Positions 6,364 to 14,159 are shown, numbered from the stretch's first letter. The stretch is DNA of 64,000 nt from Limnohabitans sp. T6-5 (GCF_003063315.1 NZ_NERV01000002.1:310001-374000); one strand, 5' to 3'. Numbers and translations are program-made. Notes: generated by a model not told the origin, from the letters alone.

Positions 6364-7239
6364 TTAAACCAGTCCCGCTTCAGTCACTTCATCGTTGACA
6401 TGCTCAACCATGGTCAAAGCCACTTCATCAAGAACACGCTGATCAGCCGCAGAAAGCCGTTCCTTGCGCATCGTGTGGCGTGGTGCTTTCTTGCCTGTGA
6501 AAACCTCGTCGTCCATGGGACCAAAGATTTTTTGTGCCGCCTCAACCCGCTTGGCTGCATCTGGCTGGGTGTTGTTGGGCAAAAAGTCTGCACGGCTCAG
6601 TGGCTTCATTTCATCAGACAGCAAAATCCGCTGAGCGCGAATGGCGCTTTCAAACATGCTCCTGATTTCATGCTTGAGTGCATAGAGGGCGTTGTGCTGA
6701 TCCTGTTTGGTCAGCAGGTCTCGACGCTCAGCAGACTTCAGAACACGCACGCACTCATCAAACATGACGATCACCGTGCTCATCATGTAGCCATAGGGGG
6801 AGTGGTAGCCCAGAGAAACCGATTGAGTTTGCTGAGCCCGGATGATGGTATACGACAGCCCCATGGACTTGTGCTCATCCATCTTCTTGATTTGTGGATC
6901 GCGAGCCGCTTTGATCATCCGCTTGATTCGCTCAACACGGCTGTCAATGTCGATGAGCGTGGCATCGGCATAGGGGTTGTCCTTAGAAGTCAAACCAAAC
7001 AGCTGCCGCAGGGCACTTGCCGCATGTCGCGCACCAGGCACACCGAAGCGGTACTGCTCACCAGGTGCACGGCCCAAATACAGCAACATGGCTTCACGGG
7101 TGTGCAACTCCATCGTGTCCTCTTCAGCAACCAAACGGCTCACCGGCTCATTTTTGTTTGCGCCAGGCTTGGATGCCTGAGGTGATTGCGGCACCTCTTG
7201 AGAGGCTTGGACGGTTGTGACAGCTTCTTTTTTGCTCAT
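6364..7239 (-). CDS. AcaB-like / PFL_4669-family ICE protein
   Basis: A 291-residue soluble protein. After a low-complexity N-terminus (about 40 residues) it has MELHTREAMLLYLGRAPG, typical of the TIGR03761 family (PFL_4669, also called AcaB-like), followed by long helices and PYADATLIDIDSRVERIKR. Members of this family are ICE genes, and related AcaB proteins are described as regulators of conjugation. It is 12 bp downstream of the STY4528-like gene, so they are co-transcribed. Family assignment is from recall of the motif; a profile search would settle it. Confidence 0.65.
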   Translation of the reverse strand: MSKKEAVTTVQASQEVPQSPQASKPGANKNEPVSRLVAEEDTMELHTREAMLLYLGRAPGEQYRFGVPGARHAASALRQLFGLTSKDNPYADATLIDIDSRVERIKRMIKAARDPQIKKMDEHKSMGLSYTIIRAQQTQSVSLGYHSPYGYMMSTVIVMFDECVRVLKSAERRDLLTKQDQHNALYALKHEIRSMFESAIRAQRILLSDEMKPLSRADFLPNNTQPDAAKRVEAAQKIFGPMDDEVFTGKKAPRHTMRKERLSAADQRVLDEVALTMVEHVNDEVTEAGLV

Positions 7240-7251
7240 GGTGTTGCCTAG

Positions 7252-9270
7252 TTATGGTTTGACTGGAAGGGGGAGTGAGGTGACCAATTGACACTGGCTC
7301 ACCTGGACAAGGGCTGGATTTCGCTGCAGCACATCGACCATGACCTGATCAATCTTGGCTGCGTAGGCCGACTTGATGTGGTCGATCTTGAAACGGCTGG
7401 CGCACAGTAAAAGCTTTTGACACTGCTGATCCAGCCCGACAGAGATCGGTTTAAGCCACACCTCAATCTGCTGCTCGGGCATGCATTGAGGTAGCTGCTC
7501 CAAGATTGCAGCCCACAAAGCCACAGCCCGAGGATCCCGAGCTGGTGCAGGCCTGGAGGCGAAAGCGGGCAGGGCAGACTTGATCGGCGAAGGTGTTTGC
7601 TGCACAACCTGATGCTTTGGCTCTGCAGCACGGTTGCGGGCCTCCTGCAGCTCATAGGCCCCCGACAACAGCAAGACGCCTTTTTGCTCTTTGAGCAAAA
7701 GCGATCCGAGATAGGTCACCATGCTTCGGACCTGTCCATTTGCGTCAGCGTGAGCCACCTCATCGAGGATCAGCTGCAGACGGTCGTGTGGCAAGGACTT
7801 GGCCACAGGGTGATCAACCACCAATCGCTTGATTGCCGTTGAGGCTGAGCCAGTAGGCCAGATCAGTTGATCAAAAGAAACACCACCGCCACCACCATCC
7901 TGAGTCGATTGCTTTTGTGCGCTTGTGGTTGATTCAGAGGTAATGGTTGAAGAAGGAGGAGGTGTAGTCTTATTTGTAATCAAAAACCGCGCGCCCGCAT
8001 GTAGGGCTGTGTTTTTCATCCCTAGCGACTGTGAAAAGCCGCCAACTGGATTGAGATTTCCAGCCGACTGAAAGGATGGTTTTGACTGCTCAAATTGATT
8101 TTGAGCCTCATCGGGGTGTAAAACGAGCTGTGATTTCCCACCATCAAGATTGACGGAATTCGCCAAACTGGAGGAAGAGGGGGGATTTCCAGTGTTGGTT
8201 GCACCAGATGGCCATGACCTGACCTGTTTCTTGTTGTGGTCGGCCAAATTGGCCGACCGTATGATCGTCATACGGTCGGCCATTTTGGCCGATGTGTTAA
8301 CCATTAACCGGTCGGCCATTTTGGCCGATGTGTTAACCATTAACCGGTCGGCCATTTGGGCCGACTCTATACCGGGGATACGGTCGGCCGAATTGGCCGA
8401 CCGTGCGTTCTTTTCGCTGGGCGACAGGGTACTCTTTCCCAACAAGCCCAAGATGCTTTGCGCGGTATTGCCGTGATTGATAACCCCTAAACGTATCGCA
8501 ATCAGTTGCTTGCTGAGTTCACTGATGTTTACCTTGATGAAATACCGACGACGTGGGTATTCCATCAAGGCTTGTTCAAGAAGGTTAAGTTGGCATAATT
8601 TTTGCTTGCATGTCCTGATCTGTGATTCCGACAATCCTGTTTCAGCCGTCCATTCAACCAGGCCGATGGAAAACCATTCGCTGTGTTTTCCACCGATCAA
8701 TGCACGCTGGGTGGCAAGTGCTCGACTCAGAAACACGGCTGAAGTGATGGATTGAGTGAGCTGGCCGTACACCCTGTAGAACGCCAAGCTCTTGCCCAAT
8801 AGGGCTTTCACCTGCTGGGCATTGGACCGCACATCAAAGAGTGACCATTGAACAGGTTCACTGCGAAGTAAGCGGGCCAGGGCTTGGCTCACGTCTGGCA
8901 GGCGAACTCGGAAAGCCAGACGGGCAGGGGTGCCAGAACGTGATTCGTCGATCAGTCCAGCCTTTTTGAGATAAACCCGCGCAGATTCTTGTTCGTAGCG
9001 GGACAGCCCTGTTTCAAGAGCCCATTGATCCCTCGTTTTGCTGATCCAGCCGCCGTTGGCGACAACATCAACACCCACACGAGTCCAGTACAGCAATTGA
9101 CTGAGCATCAGGCCAGCCTTCGGGTCACCAGCGATCCGTGCTAAGTTGGCTGAGTATCCAATTGGACGCTCTGACGCTAGGCTTGCCAGCAAGGCCCCAA
9201 TGGGATCAGCTGGAGGCTCCCCGCTTGTGGGCGGGGGAGGCTTCCTAGCGATCAATCCAAATGATTGCAT
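7252..9270 (-). CDS. STY4528-like replication protein with DnaA-N-like C-terminus
   Basis: A 672-residue protein. Residues ~35-130 and ~165-255 are two winged-helix modules (ISKTRDQWALETGLSRYEQE, and FSIGLVEWTAETGLSESQIR followed by a wing). Residues ~290-350 are a low-complexity tract with repeated SAKMADRLMVNT-type units. The last ~85 residues (LWAAILEQLPQCMPEQQIEVW onward, with FKIDHIKSAYAAKIDQVM) resemble the DnaA N-terminal domain. Position between the parAB/DUF2857 block and the AcaB-like gene matches STY4528, the island replication protein. It probably binds the element origin; the palindromes in its own gene are candidate sites. Confidence 0.65.
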   Translation of the reverse strand: MQSFGLIARKPPPPTSGEPPADPIGALLASLASERPIGYSANLARIAGDPKAGLMLSQLLYWTRVGVDVVANGGWISKTRDQWALETGLSRYEQESARVYLKKAGLIDESRSGTPARLAFRVRLPDVSQALARLLRSEPVQWSLFDVRSNAQQVKALLGKSLAFYRVYGQLTQSITSAVFLSRALATQRALIGGKHSEWFSIGLVEWTAETGLSESQIRTCKQKLCQLNLLEQALMEYPRRRYFIKVNISELSKQLIAIRLGVINHGNTAQSILGLLGKSTLSPSEKNARSANSADRIPGIESAQMADRLMVNTSAKMADRLMVNTSAKMADRMTIIRSANLADHNKKQVRSWPSGATNTGNPPSSSSLANSVNLDGGKSQLVLHPDEAQNQFEQSKPSFQSAGNLNPVGGFSQSLGMKNTALHAGARFLITNKTTPPPSSTITSESTTSAQKQSTQDGGGGGVSFDQLIWPTGSASTAIKRLVVDHPVAKSLPHDRLQLILDEVAHADANGQVRSMVTYLGSLLLKEQKGVLLLSGAYELQEARNRAAEPKHQVVQQTPSPIKSALPAFASRPAPARDPRAVALWAAILEQLPQCMPEQQIEVWLKPISVGLDQQCQKLLLCASRFKIDHIKSAYAAKIDQVMVDVLQRNPALVQVSQCQLVTSLPLPVKP
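8239..8404. repeat. Five palindromic iteron-like repeats inside the replication gene
   Basis: Five copies of TCGGCC-(5-6 nt)-GGCCGA lie at about 8240-8256, 8275-8292, 8310-8328, 8346-8364 and 8382-8402. Copies two and three share the following GTGTTAACCATTAACC, and the first and last extend to GTCGGCC...GGCCGAC(CGT). Between copies one and two is a separate inverted repeat (GACCGTATGA / TCATACGGTC). All keep the reading frame of the host gene. The array could be a replication origin or operator; it could also be a coding repeat. No binding data can be read from sequence. Confidence 0.7.
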
Positions 9271-9282
9271 GACCGGTGTTCC

Positions 9283-9708
9283 TCAATGCAAGGCAGTCGG
9301 CCCATTGGCCTGCACATGGGCCTGACTGGGGAGGCGACTGAGGGACACCAGCATTGTTTTGAGTTTGTCGAAATTGATGCTGTATTGAGTCCGAGAAGGA
9401 AACCCGATCCGTCGCTCATGCAGCAGATCCAGATCCCGCAAGCGTTGTCGGGCACCCTTGAGCTCACCATTGGTCAAGCGAGTGGTGCGTTTGATTTTTT
9501 CTTGGTCCAGGTCTACCCAGTCACCGTGTGCTTCTTCAAGTGCCGTGGACAGAAACAAGCCTGCGGTCAGGCTTTGAGTGATGTCCACCAACACGGGGTT
9601 GAAAGAGATCGGCTGCTGCAGCGCGATGAACAACAATTCCGGATTGGTGGACAGTTCATCGAGCAAATCCACCTCGGGTGTTGGTTGCAATTGATGCTTC
9701 ACGGACAT
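9283..9708 (-). CDS. Small winged-helix protein of the element
   Basis: A 141-residue protein. The start at 9708 (MSVKHQLQ) was chosen because the frame further upstream runs through leader 3 and a duplicated gene end. The segment DITQSLTAGLFLSTALEE, then a helix-turn-helix, then LRDLDLLHERRIGFPSRTQYSINFDKL aligns well with residues ~170-255 of the STY4528-like protein, so it is probably a stand-alone copy of that module. Its stop is 12 bp from the start of that protein, so they are coupled. Probable DNA binding. Confidence 0.6.
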   Translation of the reverse strand: MSVKHQLQPTPEVDLLDELSTNPELLFIALQQPISFNPVLVDITQSLTAGLFLSTALEEAHGDWVDLDQEKIKRTTRLTNGELKGARQRLRDLDLLHERRIGFPSRTQYSINFDKLKTMLVSLSRLPSQAHVQANGPTALH

Positions 9709-9710
9709 GT

Positions 9711-9780
9711 TGAAGCTCCTGGGATGTAAATCAGGGGATAGAGACCGGCTAAAGGCAGATATGGAAACTGCTGGGCCAAT
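9711..9780. repeat. 70-bp direct repeat, left copy (gene-end duplicate)
   Basis: This stretch matches 11761-11830 at about 55 of 70 positions. At 11761-11830 it is the 3' end of the DUF2857-like gene, and on the minus strand both copies would encode PLA(A/G)LYPLIYIPGAST. Here it is a disconnected fragment ahead of the winged-helix gene. The pair therefore brackets about 2 kb (leader 3 and the genes up to 11758). Confidence 0.7.
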
Positions 9781-9824
9781 TTGAAATTTGTCGCAGGAAT
9801 TCCTGCGGAAACAGGGAAAAGGGT

Positions 9825-9935
9825 GGGGAAACCTCTCAGGTATGATGAAAACGGGTGTGTCCGTGGGATCGCACCCCATGGGCCGGAAAACACCCGTTTT
9901 TTTCCAACAACCTTCATCTTTTGAAAGGCTTCCCC
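9825..9935 (+). promoter_or_regulatory. Structured 5' leader, copy 3 (diverged, pairing kept)
   Basis: P1 is GGGGAA (9825-9830) with TTCCCC (9930-9935) plus CCTCTCA with TGAAAGG (one mismatch). P2 is AAACGGGTGT (9849-9858) with ACACCCGTTT (9890-9899), then TCC with GGA. Both helices differ in sequence from copies 1 and 2 but keep pairing. The apical GTGGG/CCCAT stem, GGTATGAT and CCAACAA are conserved. The ATG at 9936 follows P1. In this copy P2 ends in seven T (9897-9903), so it could also act as an intrinsic terminator. Confidence 0.65.
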
Positions 9936-10145
9936 ATGAACTTGAGACAGTCCCCCACATCCACTCCCGCTGGCAACGCCCAGCCAGTGACGCAGGAACA
10001 AATGAGCGATCTGGCCGCAAACATGGCCATTGCCATGCACGCCTTGCTGGACGGCATCGAAATCGTTGCACTGCGGCCAGATGCTCTGACGGCCTACGTG
10101 TCGGAAATGAAGGCAAAGATCGATCACGTCAATCCTTACCGGTAA
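9936..10145 (+). CDS. 69-residue protein of leader cassette 3
   Basis: A 69-codon frame directly after leader 3. The protein shares the AMHALLDG core and overall layout with the 59-residue proteins (a polar start, QPVT, then a helix, ALRPDALTAYVSEMKAKI at the end) but is otherwise diverged. The reading frame and the leader have been kept together, which supports a linked function. Its 3' end overlaps the convergent membrane gene (10129-10527) by 17 bp, the same arrangement as in cassette 1. Function unknown. Confidence 0.6.
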   Translation: MNLRQSPTSTPAGNAQPVTQEQMSDLAANMAIAMHALLDGIEIVALRPDALTAYVSEMKAKIDHVNPYR

Positions 10146-10527
10146 TTTCTTGGTCACGCTGGCGATCTCGCACATAGATCGCCAGCCGACTGAAATAGTG
10201 GCAACGCAGCGCATTCAAGCAGAAGATCAAGAATGTCGTGCTCCAGAACAGCGTCGACTGAAGGTACCGCTGATACTCCTCGAACGTCATCACATTGCCG
10301 TTGTAGAAGTAGCCGTTGAACAACGGGTCCACCATTACCAACAGGACGGGCAGTAAGGCAACAAGGAATGCTGACTGCATCAAACGTTTGATCGACTCTT
10401 GAAGGCCCTTCCACAATTTACCCACGGGAACTATGAGGCGATCAACTTTGCAAATGACCGCCGCAGGTAAAAACGAAGGATGGGTATTGCGAAGCGTGGT
10501 TTTGTAAAATTCAGACGATGTGAACAT
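10129..10527 (-). CDS. Small membrane protein of cassette 3
   Basis: A 132-residue protein with hydrophobic segments near residues 50-68 and 92-110. QSAFLVALLPVLLVMVDPLFN and FEEYQRYLQS correspond to SVFAAAVIPLLYVAIDPFIG and FEFYQGYLRS of the 5385-5861 protein, so they are paralogues with about the same span order. It overlaps the 69-residue gene at its 3' end and the upstream hypothetical gene (10511-10951) at its 5' end by 17 bp. Function unknown. Confidence 0.65.
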   Translation of the reverse strand: MFTSSEFYKTTLRNTHPSFLPAAVICKVDRLIVPVGKLWKGLQESIKRLMQSAFLVALLPVLLVMVDPLFNGYFYNGNVMTFEEYQRYLQSTLFWSTTFLIFCLNALRCHYFSRLAIYVRDRQRDQEITGKD

Positions 10528-10951
10528 GTGAAACTCCTATTACGTTTGGAACGTTGCCGCCCCCCAGCTCAATTTGATTCAGCAGTTTGGTCAACGTAGA
10601 TAAATCACTGTCAATACGGTTTCTATGCAACCCCAGCGTCCAAATTGATTTCCATGTCGACTCAGAGAGTCGATCTAACAAAGGTGAATGGAGTTGGAAC
10701 GTCAAATCAAACTGTTCGTTAAATTGAGCGCTAATGACCCAATCAAAGTTTGAATCTGACTTCTCAGACCAGCAGAAAGAACGAATATTTCGCTCAATAC
10801 TCTGAGCGACCTTTGCAGAAGATTTGAAATAGATGTAAGGTGCTCTGCCACCCCACCAGTGACCTTCGCACGAAGCGACTGTTTCGATGTCACCCGTGCC
10901 GTTCATCGTGTCCACAAGGGTCTTGATCTTGGCTTCAATGATGGCCATCAT
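10511..10951 (-). CDS. Hypothetical protein, SCEGHW motif
   Basis: A 146-residue soluble protein. A GGAGG sequence lies 2 bp before the first ATG and 5 bp before the second (10948), so MAIIEAK may be the real start. Near residue 27 it reads SCEGHWWGGRAPYIYFKSS, a SCEGH...PY(I/V)YF pattern that I believe occurs in other small bacterial proteins of unknown function. It is co-transcribed with the 132-residue membrane protein (17-bp overlap) and divergent from the gene at 10987. Confidence 0.6.
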   Translation of the reverse strand: MMAIIEAKIKTLVDTMNGTGDIETVASCEGHWWGGRAPYIYFKSSAKVAQSIERNIRSFCWSEKSDSNFDWVISAQFNEQFDLTFQLHSPLLDRLSESTWKSIWTLGLHRNRIDSDLSTLTKLLNQIELGGGNVPNVIGVSHVHIV

Positions 10952-10986
10952 GACCTCCTACTTCATTATTGAAATGGGAGGAAACA

Positions 10987-11499
10987 ATGGCTGACGTCGA
11001 ATTGCAAAAACAGCTGACCGAATTGCAGAATGAACTGGACAGTTTGAAGAAGAGGGTGTCCGAGGATGAGGCTGTCATAGCTTCACTCCAAGCCTGGACG
11101 CAATATGGTTTTGGCATGCTGTTAAAACATCTTGCCTGTCCGAACGACGTAGATCGAGCACATGTGTCTGATCTGCTTGAAACGGTGTTTGAGGGCATGT
11201 ATCGCACACTAAAACAGGGATTCCGTGGCGGCGCTGAGATGACAACGTCCACGGATGGGTTTGATCGCCTGTATATATGTGCGCAAGAAACTGCTGATAT
11301 TTGGCAATCAATGCGTGATCACAATTTTGATGAGTCGCCTGATCAGGATGGTTACAAGCTGATAAATGTTGCGCTAGACATGATGTACCGCATAGACCCA
11401 CTGACTCAGAGGCATAGTCCATTTGAAACACCTGAGGAAAAGCGTCTTCGAAAATTTGCACGAGATGCGGTGTTTCAGGCAAAGAACCGTCGAGCCTGA
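10987..11499 (+). CDS. Coiled-coil hypothetical protein
   Basis: A 170-residue protein. The start at 10987 (MADVELQK) is preceded by GGGAGGAA at good spacing. Residues 3-38 (LQKQLTELQNELDSLKKRV...) form a clear coiled coil; the rest is soluble and helical with no recognised domain. It is read opposite to the surrounding backbone and stops at 11499, just where the leftward frame from 11758 loses credible coding. It looks like inserted cargo. Confidence 0.6.
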   Translation: MADVELQKQLTELQNELDSLKKRVSEDEAVIASLQAWTQYGFGMLLKHLACPNDVDRAHVSDLLETVFEGMYRTLKQGFRGGAEMTTSTDGFDRLYICAQETADIWQSMRDHNFDESPDQDGYKLINVALDMMYRIDPLTQRHSPFETPEEKRLRKFARDAVFQAKNRRA

Positions 11500-11758
11500 T
11501 AGATTGCAGTGCTTTATCAGAACAAAAACGATAAAGAGAATGCACATCAAACAGTCGATGGCGATGCAGTAACTGACGGCCCGGATTGAAAAAACACTGA
11601 TTGGCCAGCTCTTGATAGTGTGCTTTGATGATGTCTTGCATCATCATTCGGTCACGACTGACGGCCGCAGCCAACAGGCGTGCCCAATGCTTTTCCAAAA
11701 GCGTTTCAAGCGATGGCCTCCAAACGATCAGGAATTCTTGGAGCAGAGCGCCTTTCAT
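11500..11758 (-). pseudogene. Probably truncated element gene downstream of DUF2857 gene
   Basis: An ATG at 11756-11758 overlaps the stop of the DUF2857-like gene (ACATGA), as for a coupled gene. About 85 residues look like a real helical protein (LLEKHWARLLAAAVSRDRMMMQDIIKAHYQELANQ). Beyond 11500 the frame stays open to 11075 but runs antisense to the coiled-coil gene. I read this as a gene cut by the insertion of the cargo at 10987-11499. An intact overlapping gene cannot be excluded. Confidence 0.4.
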
Positions 11759-12300
11759 GTCGATGCTCCTGGGATGTAAATCAGTGGATAAAGGGCAGCA
11801 AGCGGCAAATAGGGGAACTGCTGCGCCAGTACCACCCAGCGGTCGATTTCGTTGTCGTACTCTTTAATCAGCTTTGACCAGCTCGCATAGATGTCGTCGA
11901 CCGTATGAGCGGCAGGCTGGGGCACTGACTTGGGCGCTGGTGGTGCGTTCAGCTCTTTGCGCATGTCAATCCAGCGATCCCGTGACAGATTGAAAAGACG
12001 CCGTATCAGCGGAAAATTAGCCTGGCGCAGAATCAATATGCGTAAAGCTGCGTCACGCCTTTCTTTTTCTTGAAGACCCTGTGCGATCCAACTGACACCA
12101 TCAAGCTGGACCCATAGACGCAGAGGGACTTCTTGTGGCTGTTCCAGCGTCAGCTTCGTCAATGTCTGGCGCATGTCGTCAGATAAATTGAGGGCTTGGT
12201 CGGACAGCAGCTCGATGGCCGCAATGCGGCTCAGCGTCGTCGAGCGTAAGCAAACCCACCCCGAGGTGCCGGGTGGTGGCTGAGAGACGACGGCGCTCAT
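11755..12300 (-). CDS. DUF2857-like ICE protein
   Basis: A 181-residue soluble protein, start ATG at 12300 overlapping the parB stop (TGATG). Helical segments include VPLRLWVQLDGVSWIAQGL, LILRQANFPLIRRLFNLSRDRWIDMRKEL (a helix-turn-helix-like stretch near residues 90-115), and the C-terminal PYLPLAALYPLIYIPGAST. Position directly after parB matches STY4526/DUF2857 in SPI-7-like elements. The 3' end is the source of the 70-bp repeat found again at 9711-9780. Role unknown; related FlhC-like regulators are one possibility. Confidence 0.6.
   Translation of the reverse strand: MSAVVSQPPPGTSGWVCLRSTTLSRIAAIELLSDQALNLSDDMRQTLTKLTLEQPQEVPLRLWVQLDGVSWIAQGLQEKERRDAALRILILRQANFPLIRRLFNLSRDRWIDMRKELNAPPAPKSVPQPAAHTVDDIYASWSKLIKEYDNEIDRWVVLAQQFPYLPLAALYPLIYIPGAST
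11761..11830. repeat. 70-bp direct repeat, right copy
   Basis: The 3' end of the DUF2857-like gene, matched by 9711-9780 at about 55 of 70 positions. Together the two copies flank roughly 2 kb of accessory sequence that includes cassette 3. This could result from recombination between related elements or from an insertion that duplicated the gene end. Confidence 0.7.
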
Positions 12301-14159
12301 CACTGCTGCTCCTGTTGGCTCAGCAGCCTAAAAGTGCCAACCGCTTTGACAAGCTCACGGGCGTATTCACCCACGGGGTTAGACAAATCGGTCAACAGTT
12401 CCAGGGTGTAGTAGCCGTCAGCCTGATAGGTTCCCCCCAGATGCGTTTGTACAAATTGCATCCAGCCGTCCTGATCTTCTGCTCGCGCCCTGAATCCGGC
12501 GGGGCCAGTATCGAACAGCGCAAAACCGCTTACACCTTGCTCGTTGGTGACCTGATGATGAAACCAGTCGACGGTCAGCTGGCCTGACATGGTGGCCAAA
12601 AGCCACCATGCCTGCGCGGCAAAGTCAGTTGCACTGACACCCAGCGAGCTGGCTGGTGCATCCATGAAATAACCCAGCGGCATTCCAGGCGCATTGCGCA
12701 AAAGGGGAGTCAACGATGCATAGTCAGTCAAATCCATGATGCAGCTGCGCATGTTTTCAACAGCCATTTCAAGGCTGGTGGTACCGGGCAGCTGGCCCTG
12801 TTCACCAGTAGGGTCTGCGCCACCTTCAAATGGGGCTGCGCCAGTGTTGTTTTGCCCATCTACTGCGCCAGGATTAGGAATATTCGTGAGGAGATGCTCT
12901 GGGGCTGTTTTGACGCCATTCAGGGCTGAGGGCACTCGGCCCGTTGGTACAGCGTATTCAGAGTCAGCGACATCATCTTGCTCATCTGCCGCTGCATGAG
13001 AGCTGGTGTCGTAATCACCGCTGTTGGCTTGACCACCACCCACAAAGTCAGCCTGGTCTGAGTCTGTACCAGCGCCAAGGGAGTCGGTATCAGCGGCACC
13101 AGACTCATCGCCCTGATTTCCAGCAGTGGTGTTGACAGTAGAAGCAGTTTCTGAGGTACGCAATTGCTCCAGGTTGTTTTGCAACTGGGCGGCAGTGATT
13201 GTGCGATCAGCTGCGATGGCTTGCATGCAAGCGCTCAGCTCTGCTTCAGTCAGCCCAAACCATGCGGCCGCCATGGTCGCCAAGTGAGCTTCGAGTTCGC
13301 GTGCTAGTGAGGTTGGCGGACGGTCGTTTTCCGCATCAGAAGTGCCCGTCCCAGCCTCAAGTGCTTCATGCGCATGCCCAAAAGCTTTGAGCCAGTCGGC
13401 GTAAGCAGACGCGAATTCATTGGATGATTTCTGACCATCAAACAACTTCACCCTTATATCACCCAAGTTCTTGAACTGAGGGCGAAGGCAGCGCAGCACA
13501 TCATTACGTCCAAGTGCTTTGGCAGCTACGCCGAGTGGGGTAAGTTTTTCGATTACAAATTCAAAATCGCCTAGTGCAGAATTTTCAACTGTCAGTCCTT
13601 GCTGCTTCAGTTCTGCAGCAAAGTCCTTCAGCGAGATGTCCCGCCCAAGTTCCTGAGAGCGGATCTTCCGCAGCTCCAGATAGCTGTTGGCGGTATCCCA
13701 AAAGCACATGTCAGAACGATTCAAGTTCTCAGACATGTGACCCACCAACAAGTGCGATTCAGCCTTGAAGTTCACCAGATCGAAGTCAAGACTTGTGAAC
13801 CGGTCTGGATATTTTTCAGCCAGTTCCCAGAGGATGGACAGCCGCGTATTACCGCCCTTGGCTAGGATGTATCGGTCGCTTCCTGGCCGTTTGGTTACGG
13901 CAAGGTTTTGATCCAGTCCACGAGCAAGAATGGATTCTTTGATTTCTTCGCGCTTTTCGTTTGGACGCGTACGAGGGTTGCGCTCGTAGGTGCCGACATC
14001 ACGGACTTTCAGACGAATGATGGCGCGACCGTCAAAGTCGCCTGGTTTCGAAGTGGGCATGGGGTTGCCTGTGCCAGTGCTGGTTTTCAATTGTTCTTGC
14101 TGATCCATTTGCGCTTTCAGCGCCTGACGCATGTCGTTTGCACTCAGTCGCTTACTCAT
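12300..14159 (-). CDS. parB: ParB-family partition protein of the element
   Basis: A 619-residue protein, start at 14159 (MSKRLSAND) overlapping the parA stop by 4 bp. Residues ~45-140 form a ParB N-terminal nuclease-like domain: VRDVGTYERNPRTRPNEKR, then SILARGLDQNLAVTKRPGSD and KGGNTRLSILWELAEKYP, with VGHMSENLNRSDMC after it. Residues ~150-210 would be the HTH region. A long Ala/Gly/Asp-rich linker (~300-450) leads to a separate C-terminal domain. Such long ParB proteins are typical of ICE parAB-type systems. It should bind centromere-like sites and act with ParA in maintenance. Confidence 0.85.
   Translation of the reverse strand: MSKRLSANDMRQALKAQMDQQEQLKTSTGTGNPMPTSKPGDFDGRAIIRLKVRDVGTYERNPRTRPNEKREEIKESILARGLDQNLAVTKRPGSDRYILAKGGNTRLSILWELAEKYPDRFTSLDFDLVNFKAESHLLVGHMSENLNRSDMCFWDTANSYLELRKIRSQELGRDISLKDFAAELKQQGLTVENSALGDFEFVIEKLTPLGVAAKALGRNDVLRCLRPQFKNLGDIRVKLFDGQKSSNEFASAYADWLKAFGHAHEALEAGTGTSDAENDRPPTSLARELEAHLATMAAAWFGLTEAELSACMQAIAADRTITAAQLQNNLEQLRTSETASTVNTTAGNQGDESGAADTDSLGAGTDSDQADFVGGGQANSGDYDTSSHAAADEQDDVADSEYAVPTGRVPSALNGVKTAPEHLLTNIPNPGAVDGQNNTGAAPFEGGADPTGEQGQLPGTTSLEMAVENMRSCIMDLTDYASLTPLLRNAPGMPLGYFMDAPASSLGVSATDFAAQAWWLLATMSGQLTVDWFHHQVTNEQGVSGFALFDTGPAGFRARAEDQDGWMQFVQTHLGGTYQADGYYTLELLTDLSNPVGEYARELVKAVGTFRLLSQQEQQ

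Noticed and set aside
11075..11499. C-terminal extension of the 11500-11758 frame
   Set aside because: It is antisense to the coiled-coil gene at 10987-11499, which has a good RBS and clear heptads; the extension has no domain features.
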